Shown here one piece after another: positions 57,601-64,000 of a stretch of 64,000 nucleotides of DNA; within the stretch, counting starts at the first letter, position 1, and every line of letters starts with the position of its first letter. This DNA is from Pleodorina starrii (taxonomy: Eukaryota > Chlorophyta > Chlorophyceae > Chlamydomonadales > Volvocaceae). The stretch is taken from positions 248,001 to 312,000 of the forward strand of contig BRXU01000017.1 in NCBI GenBank assembly GCA_030267565.1. The letters are read 5' to 3'. The translations under genes were made by a program, and so were the position numbers. The notes beneath the pieces are model-generated. The model had not been told where the DNA came from. It saw only the letters and a program-made list of their open reading frames with translations, and did not search any database.

Positions 57601-60600
57601 CTCCCTCCCTCCCCCCTCCCCCCTCCCTCCCTCCCCCCCCCTCCCCTCCCCTCCCCCTCCCCCCTCCCTCCCTCCCCTCCCCCCTCCCCCCCTCCCCCCT
57701 CCCCCCCTCCCTCCCTCCCCCCCCCCCTCCCCTCCCCCCTCCCTCCCCCCCCCTCCCTCCCCCCCCCTCCCCCCCCTCCCTCCCCCCTCCCTCCCTCCCC
57801 CCTCCCCCCCCTCCCTCCCTCCCCCCTCCCCTCCCCCCCCCTCCCCCCTCCCCTCCCTCCCCCCCCTCCCCCCTCCCCCCTCCCCCCCTCCCTCCCCCCC
57901 CCCCTCCCCCCTCCCTCCCCCCCTCCCCCCTCCCTCCCTCCCCCCCCCTCCCCCCTCCCTCCCCCCTCCCCCCCTCCCCTCCCTCCCTCCCCCCCCCTCC
58001 CCCCCCTCCCCCCCCCCCTCCCCCCTCCCCCCTCCCTCCCCCCTCCCTCCCCCTCCCCCCTCCCTCCCCCCTCCCCCCCTCCCTCCCTCCCCTCCCCCCC
58101 CTCCCCTCCCCCTCCCCCCTCCCTCCCCCTCCCCCCTCCCCCCTCCCTCCCCTCCCCTCCCCCCCCCCCTCCCTCCCCCCCTCCCCCCTCCCCCTCCCTC
58201 CCCCCTCCCCTCCCCTCCCCCCTCCCCCCTCCCCCCTCCCTCCCCTCCCCCCTCCCCCCTCCCTCCCTCCCTCCCCCCTCCCCCCCCTCCCTCCCTCCCC
58301 CCCTCCCCCCTCCCTCCCCCCCTCCCCCCTCCCCCCCCTCCCCCCTCCCTCCCCCCTCCCTCCCCCCTCCCTCCCCCCCCCTCCCCCCTCCCCCCCCCTC
58401 CCCCCCCTCCCTCCCCCCTCCCTCCCCCTCCCCCCCTCCCTCCCCCCCCCCCCTCCCCCCTCCCCTCCCCCCTCCCTCCCCTCCCCCCCTCCCTCCCCCC
58501 TCCCCCCCTCCCCTCCCTCCCCTCCCCCCCCCTCCCTCCCCTCCCCCCTCCCTCCCCCCTCCCCTCCCCCCCTCCCCCCCCCTCCCCTCCCTCCCCCCCC
58601 TCCCCCCTCCCTCCCCCCTCCCTCCCCCTCCCCCCTCCCCCCCTCCCCTCCCCCCCCCTCCCCTCCCCCTCCCTCCCCCCCCCCTCCCCTCCCTCCCCCC
58701 TCCCCCCTCCCCCCTCCCTCCCCCCCTCCCTCCCCCTCCCCTCCCCCCTCCCTCCCCCCCCCCTCCCCCCCTCCCCCCTCCCTCCCCTCCCCCCTCCCTC
58801 CCCCCCCTCCCCCCTCCCCCCCCTCCCCCCCCTCCCTCCCCCCCCCTCCCTCCCCCCTCCCTCCCCCCCTCCCCTCCCTCCCCTCCCCCCCCCCCCTCCC
58901 CCCTCCCCCCCTCCCCCCCTCCCCTCCCCCCTCCCTCCCCCCCCCCTCCCCCCTCCCTCCCCCCCCCTCCCCCCCTCCCTCCCTCCCCCCTCCCCCCCCC
59001 CCTCCCCCCCTCCCTCCCTCCCTCCCCTCCCCCCTCCCCCCCCTCCCCTCCCCCCCCCCCCTCCCCCCTCCCTCCCCCCTCCCCCCCCCTCCCTCCCCCC
59101 TCCCCCCTCCCCCCCCCCTCCCTCCCCTCCCCCCTCCCTCCCCCCTCCCCCCTCCCCCCCCCTCCCCCCTCCCTCCCCCCTCCCCTCCCCCTCCCCCCCT
59201 CCCCTCCCCCCCCTCCCCCCCTCCCCCCCTCCCTCCCCCTCCCTCCCCCCCCTCCCCCCCCCCCCCTCCCTCCCCTCCCCCCCCCCCTCCCCCCTCCCCC
59301 CCCTCCCTCCCCCCTCCCTCCCCCCCTCCCCCCCCCCCCCCTCCCCCCTCCCCCCCCCCCCTCCCCCCCCTCCCTCCCCCCTCCCCCCCCTCCCCCCCCC
59401 TCCCCCCTCCCCCCCTCCCTCCCCTCCCCCCTCCCCCCCCCCCCTCCCCCCCCCCCCCTCCCTCCCTCCCCCCCCTCCCCCCTCCCTCCCCCCCTCCCCC
59501 ACCCACCCCCCCTCCCTCCCCTCCCCCCTCCCTCCCCCCCTCCCCCCCCCTCCCCTCCCTCCCCCCTCCCTCCCCCCCCCCCTCCCCCCCTCCCCTACCC
59601 CCTCCCTCCCTCCCCCCTCCCCCCTCCCCCCCCCCCTCCCCTCCCCTCCTCCCCCGTCCCCCCCCTTCCCCCCTCCCCCTCCCCCCCCCCTCCCCCCCCC
59701 CCCCCCTCCCCCTCCCCCCCCTCCCCCCTCCCCCCCCCCCCTCCCCCCCTCCCCCCCCCCCCCTCCCCCCTCCCCCCCCCCCCCTCCCTCCCCCCCCCTC
59801 CCCCCTCCCCCCCCTCCCCCCTCCCCTCCCTCCCCCCCCCTCCCCCCTCCCCCCCCCCTCCCCCCTCCCCCCTCCCCCCCCCTCCCCTCCCCCCCCCCCC
59901 CTCCCCCCCTCCCCCCTCCCCCCCCCCCCTCCCCCCCCCCTCCCCCCTCCCCCCTCCCCCCCCCTCCCCCCTCCCCCCCCCCTCCCTCCCCCCCCCTCCC
60001 CCCCTCCCCCCTCCCCCCCCCTCCCTCCCCTCCCCCCCCCCCTCCCCCCTCCCTCCCCCTCCCCCCCCCTCCCCCCCCTCCTCCCCTCCCCCTCCCCCCC
60101 CCCCCTCCCCCCTCCCCCTCCCCTCCCCCCCCCTCCCCCCCTCCCTCCCCCCCCCTCCCCCCCTCCCCCTCCCTCCCCCCCCCTCCCCCCTCCCCCCCTC
60201 CCCCCCCTCCCCCCTCCCCCCCTCCCCCCTCCCCCCTCCCCCCCCCCCCTCCCCCCTCCCCCCCCCCTCCCCCCCTCCCCCCTCCCCCCCTCCCCTCCCC
60301 CCCCTCCCTCCCTCCCCCCCCCCTCCCCTCCCCCCTCCCCCCTCCCCCTCCCCCTCCCCCCCTCCCTCCCTCCCCCCCCCTCCCCCCTCCCCCCCTCCCT
60401 CCCCCCCCCTCCCCCCTCCCCCCCCCCCTCCCTCCCCCCCCCTCCCCCCCCCCCCCTCCCCCCCCCTCCCCCCTCCCCCCTCCCCTCCCCCCCCCCCCTC
60501 CCCCTCCCCCCTCCCCCCCCCTCCCCCCCTCCCCTCCCCCCTCCCCCTCCCCCCCCTCCCCCCCCCCTCCCCCCCCCCCCTCCCCCCCTCCCTCCCCCCT

Positions 60601-63600
60601 CCCCCTCCCCCCCCCCTCCCCCCCCTCCCCCTCCCTCCCCCCTCCCCCCCCTCCCCCCTCCCCCCCTCCCTCCCCCCCCCTCCCCTCCCCCCCCCCCTCC
60701 CTCCCCCCCTCCCCTCCCCCCCCCCCTCCCCCCCCTCCCCCCTCCCCCCCCCCCCCCCCTCCCCCCTCCCTCCCCCCCCTCCCCCCCCCTCCCTCCCCCT
60801 CCCCCCCCCCCCCTCCCTCCCCCCTCCCCTCCCCCCCTCCCTCCCCCCCCTCCCCCCCCCCCTCCCTCCCCCCCCCCCCCCCCCCTCCCCCCCCTCCCCC
60901 CCTCCTCCCCCCCTCCCCCCTCCCCCCTCCTCCCTCGCTCCCCCCCCTCCCCCCTCCCCCCTCCCCCCCCCCTCCCTCCCCCTCCCCCCCTCCCCCCCCC
61001 CCTCCCCCTCCCCTCCCCCCCCCCCCCCCCTCCCTCCCCCCCTCCCTCCCCCCCTCCCCCCCCCTCCCCCCTCCCTCCCCCCCCCTCCCTCCCCCCTCCC
61101 CTCCCCCCCCTCCCCCCTCCCTCCCCCCCCCCCCCCTCCCCCCTCCCCCCCCTCCCTCCCCCCTCCCCCCCCCTCCCTCCCCCCCCCTCCCCCCTCCCCC
61201 CCTCCCCCCCCCTCCCTCCCCCCCCTCCCCCCCCCCCCCTCCCCCCTCCCTCCCCCCCCCTCCCTCCCCCCCTCCCCCCTCCCTCCCCCCCTCCCCCCTC
61301 CCCCCTCCCCCCTCCCTCCCTCCCCCCTCCCCCCCTCCCCCCCCCCTCCCTCCCCCCTCCCCCCTCCCTCCCCCCCCTCCCTCCCCCTCCCCTCCCCTCC
61401 CCCCCCTCCCTCCCCCCCCCTCCCCCCCTCCCCCCTCCCCTCCCCCCTCCCCCCCCTCCCCCCCCCCCCTCCCCTCCCCCCCCCTCCCCCCCCCTCCCCC
61501 CTCCCCCCTCCCTCCCTCCCCCCCCCTCCCCCCTCCCCCCCTCCCCTCCCCCCCCCCCCTCCCCCCCCCTCCCCCCTCCCTCCCCCCCTCCCCCCTCCCC
61601 CCCCTCCCTCCCCCCTCCCCCCCCCTCCCCCCCCCCTCCCTCCCCCCCCCTCCCCCCCTCCCCTCCCCCCTCCCCCCCCCTCCCTCCCCTCCCCCCCCTC
61701 CCTCCCTCCCTCCCCCTCCCCCCCCCTCCCCCCTCCCTCCCCCCTCCCCCCCTCCCCCCCTCCCCCCCCCCTCCCCCCCTCCCCTCCCCCCTCCCTCCCC
61801 CCTCCCCTCCCCCCCCCCCCTCCCCCCTCCCCCCTCCCCCCCCCTCCCCCTCCCCCCTCCCCCCCTCCCCCCCCCCTCCCCCCCTCCCTCCCCCCCCCCC
61901 CCCCCCCTCCCTCCCCCCCTCCCCCCCCCTCCCCTCCCCCCCTCCCTCCCCCCTCCCCCCTCCCCCCTCCCCCCCCTCCCTCCCCCTCCCTCCCCCCCCT
62001 CCCTCCCCCCCCCCTCCCTCCCCTCCCCCCTCCCCCCCTCCCCCCCCTCCCCTCCCTCCCCCCTCCCCCCTCCCCCCCCCCTCCCTCCCTCCCCTCCCCC
62101 CCTCCCTCCCTCCCTCCCCCCCCCTCCCTCCCCCCCTCCCTCCCCCCTCCCCCCTCCCTCCCTCCCCCCTCCCCCCCTCCCTCCCCCCTCCCTCCCCCCC
62201 TCCCCCTCCCTCCCCCTCCCTCCCTCCCCCCTCCCCCTCCCCTCCCCTCCCCCCCCCTCCCTCCCCCTCCCCCCTCCCCCCTCCCTCCCCCCTCCCCCCT
62301 CCCCTCCCCCCCCTCCCTCCCTCCCCTCCCCCCCCCCCCTCCCCCCTCCCTCCCCTCCCCCCCCCTCCCTCCCCCCTCCCCCCCCTCCCCCCCCCCCCCC
62401 CTCCCCCCTCCCCCCCCTCCCCCCCCCTCCCTCCCCCCCCCTCCCTCCCCCCTCCCCCCCCTCCCCCCTCCCCCCCTCCCCCTCCCCTCCCCCCTCCCCC
62501 CTCCCTCCCCCCCTCCCCTCCCCCCCTCCCCCCCCCTCCCTCCCTCCCCCCCCCCCTCCCTCCCCCCTCCCCCCCTCCCTCCCCTCCCCCCTCCCCCCCC
62601 TCCCTCCCCCCCCCTCCCCCCCTCCCTCCCCCCTCCCCCCCTCCCTCCCCCCCTCCCCCCCTCCCTCCCCCCTCCCTCCCTCCCCCCTCCCCCCCCCCCC
62701 TCCCGCCCCCCCTCCCCCTCCCCCCCCCCCTCCCTCCCCCCCCTCCCCCCTCCCTCCCCCCTCCCTCCCCCCCTCCCCCCTCCCCCCTCCCCTCCCTCCC
62801 CCCCCCTCCCTCCCTCCCTCCCTCCCCCCCCCCTCCCTCCCCCCCCCTCCCCCCTCCCCCCTCCCTCCCTCCCCCCCCCCCCTCCCCCCCTCCCTCCCCC
62901 CCCCCCCTCCCTCCCTCCCCCCTCCCCCCCCCCTCCCTCCCTCCCCCCCCCTCCCCCCTCCCCCCTCCCCTCCCCCCCCTCCCTCCCCCCTCCCCCCCCT
63001 CCCCCCTCCCCCCTCCCTCCCCCCCCCCCCTCCCCCCTCCCCCCTCCCTCCCCCCCCCCTCCCTCCCCCCTCCCTCCCCCCTCCCCCCCCTCCCCCCTCC
63101 CCCCCTCCCTCCCCCCTCCCTCCCCCCTCCCCCCCCCTCCCTCCCTCCCCCCCCCTCCCCCCTCCCTCCCCCCCCCTCCCCTCCCCTCCCTCCCCTCCTC
63201 CCTCCCCCCTCCCTCCCTCCCTCCCTCCCTCCCTCCCTCCCTCCCTCCCTCCCTCCCTCCCTCCCTCCTCCCTCCCTCCCCCCTCCCTCCCTCCCTCCCT
63301 CCCTCCCTCCCTCCCTCCCTCCCTCCCTCCCTCCCTCCCTCCCTCCCTCCCCTCCCTCCCTCCCTCCCTCCCTCTCCCTCCCTCCCCTCCCTCCCTCCCT
63401 CCCTCCCTCCCTCCCTCCCTCCCTCCCTCCCTCCCTCCCTCCCTCCCTCCCTCCCTCCCCTCCCTCCCTCCCTCCCTCCCTCCCTCCCTCCCCTCCCTCC
63501 CTCCTCCCTCCCTCCCTCCCTCCCTCCTCCCTCCCTCCCCCTCCCTCCCTCCCTCCCCTCCCTCCCTCCCTCCCTCCCTCCCTCCCTCCCTCCCTCCCTC

Positions 63601-64000
63601 CCTCCCTCCCTCCCCCCTCCCTCCCTCCCTCCCTCCCTCCCTCCCTCCCTCCTCCCTCCCTCCCTCCCTCCCTCCCTCCCTCCCTCCTCCCTCCCCCCTC
63701 CCTCCCTCCCTCCCTCCCTCCCCTCCCTCCCTCCCTCCCTCCCTCCCTCCCTCCCTCCCTCCCTCCCTCCCTCCCCCTCCCTCCCTCCCTCCCTCCCTCC
63801 CTCCCTCCCTCCCTCCCTCCCTCCCTCCCTCCCTCCCTCCCCCCTCCCTCCCTCCTCCCTCCCTCCCTCCCTCCCTCCCTCCCTCCCCTCCCTCCCTCCC
63901 CTCCCTCCCTCCCTCCCTCCCTCCCTCCCTCCCTCCCTCCCTCCCTCCCTCCCTCCCTCCCTCCCTCCCTCCCTCCCTCCCTCCCTCCCTCCCTCCCTCC
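54641..64000 (+). repeat. Over 9-kb polypyrimidine C/T tract
   Basis: From about 54,640 the sequence becomes progressively C/T-only. After 55,014 I see only about eight purines up to 64,000 (for example 55919, 56882, 59501, 59505, 59597, 59656, 60937, 62705). The body is (C)nT with n mostly 3-9. It is richer in CCCT before ~57,000, richer in longer C runs from ~59,000 to 62,500, and nearly pure CCCT with CCT slips after ~63,190. Stop-free Arg/Glu/Gly frames over 1,490 codons on the minus strand are a consequence of composition. The tract is truncated by the window end. It may be intron 10 of the MRS2-like gene, a satellite, or in part an assembly product. Confidence 0.95.

Noticed and set aside
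54946..59506. Minus-strand frames of about 1,500 codons, Arg/Glu/Gly only
   Set aside because: A C/T-only strand cannot contain stop codons on its complement except rarely; the frame is a by-product of composition.

Overview
The window is nuclear DNA from a GC-rich, intron-rich green alga, most likely a volvocine (Chlamydomonas/Volvox-type) chlorophyte. Evidence: short coding exons with strong G/C third positions, GTGAGT/GTGGGT/GTGCGT donors behind pyrimidine-rich acceptors, several introns per gene, TGTAA-type poly(A) signals, Chlamydomonas-type telomere-like TTTTAGGG runs inside introns, low-complexity Q/A/G/P linkers, and typical algal families (CURT1, MRS2, PPR, RAP, TIR, STPGR-repeat proteins). 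Gene models were built by hand from splice sites with matching phase plus family conservation. No tool was run.

Layout. 1-1956 (+): 3' part of a TIR-domain protein. 4727-7665 (+): FSP1/AIFM2-type FAD oxidoreductase, eight exons. 9789-16883 (-): very large STPGR/SHIPPO-repeat protein with a ~1,200-residue acidic low-complexity N-terminus. 18002-20535 (+): ETF beta subunit. 21241-26943 (+): PPR protein. 28302-30762 (-) and 31198-33771 (+): two divergent, probably plastid, TPR proteins sharing a 435-bp intergenic region. 34604-36616 (-): short-chain dehydrogenase. 37339-42670 (-): large organelle-type protein ending in a RAP-like domain. 43943-45670 (-): CURT1-family thylakoid protein. 47046-54424 (+): MRS2/CorA-type magnesium transporter, N-terminal and coiled-coil parts only. 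From about 54.6 kb to the window end (over 9 kb) the DNA is almost pure C/T.

The genes do not form a pathway. Many products look organellar: ETFB mitochondrial; CURT1 and the two TPR proteins plastid; PPR and RAP proteins organellar RNA factors. Nearly all the tandem repeats lie in introns, and the MRS2 gene alone carries several unrelated arrays. The most interesting non-gene signal is a dispersed ~60-bp element (core ACCGCAGCGGAGACGGAGAC) found in introns of unrelated genes and once between genes. It behaves like an introner or a MITE relic.
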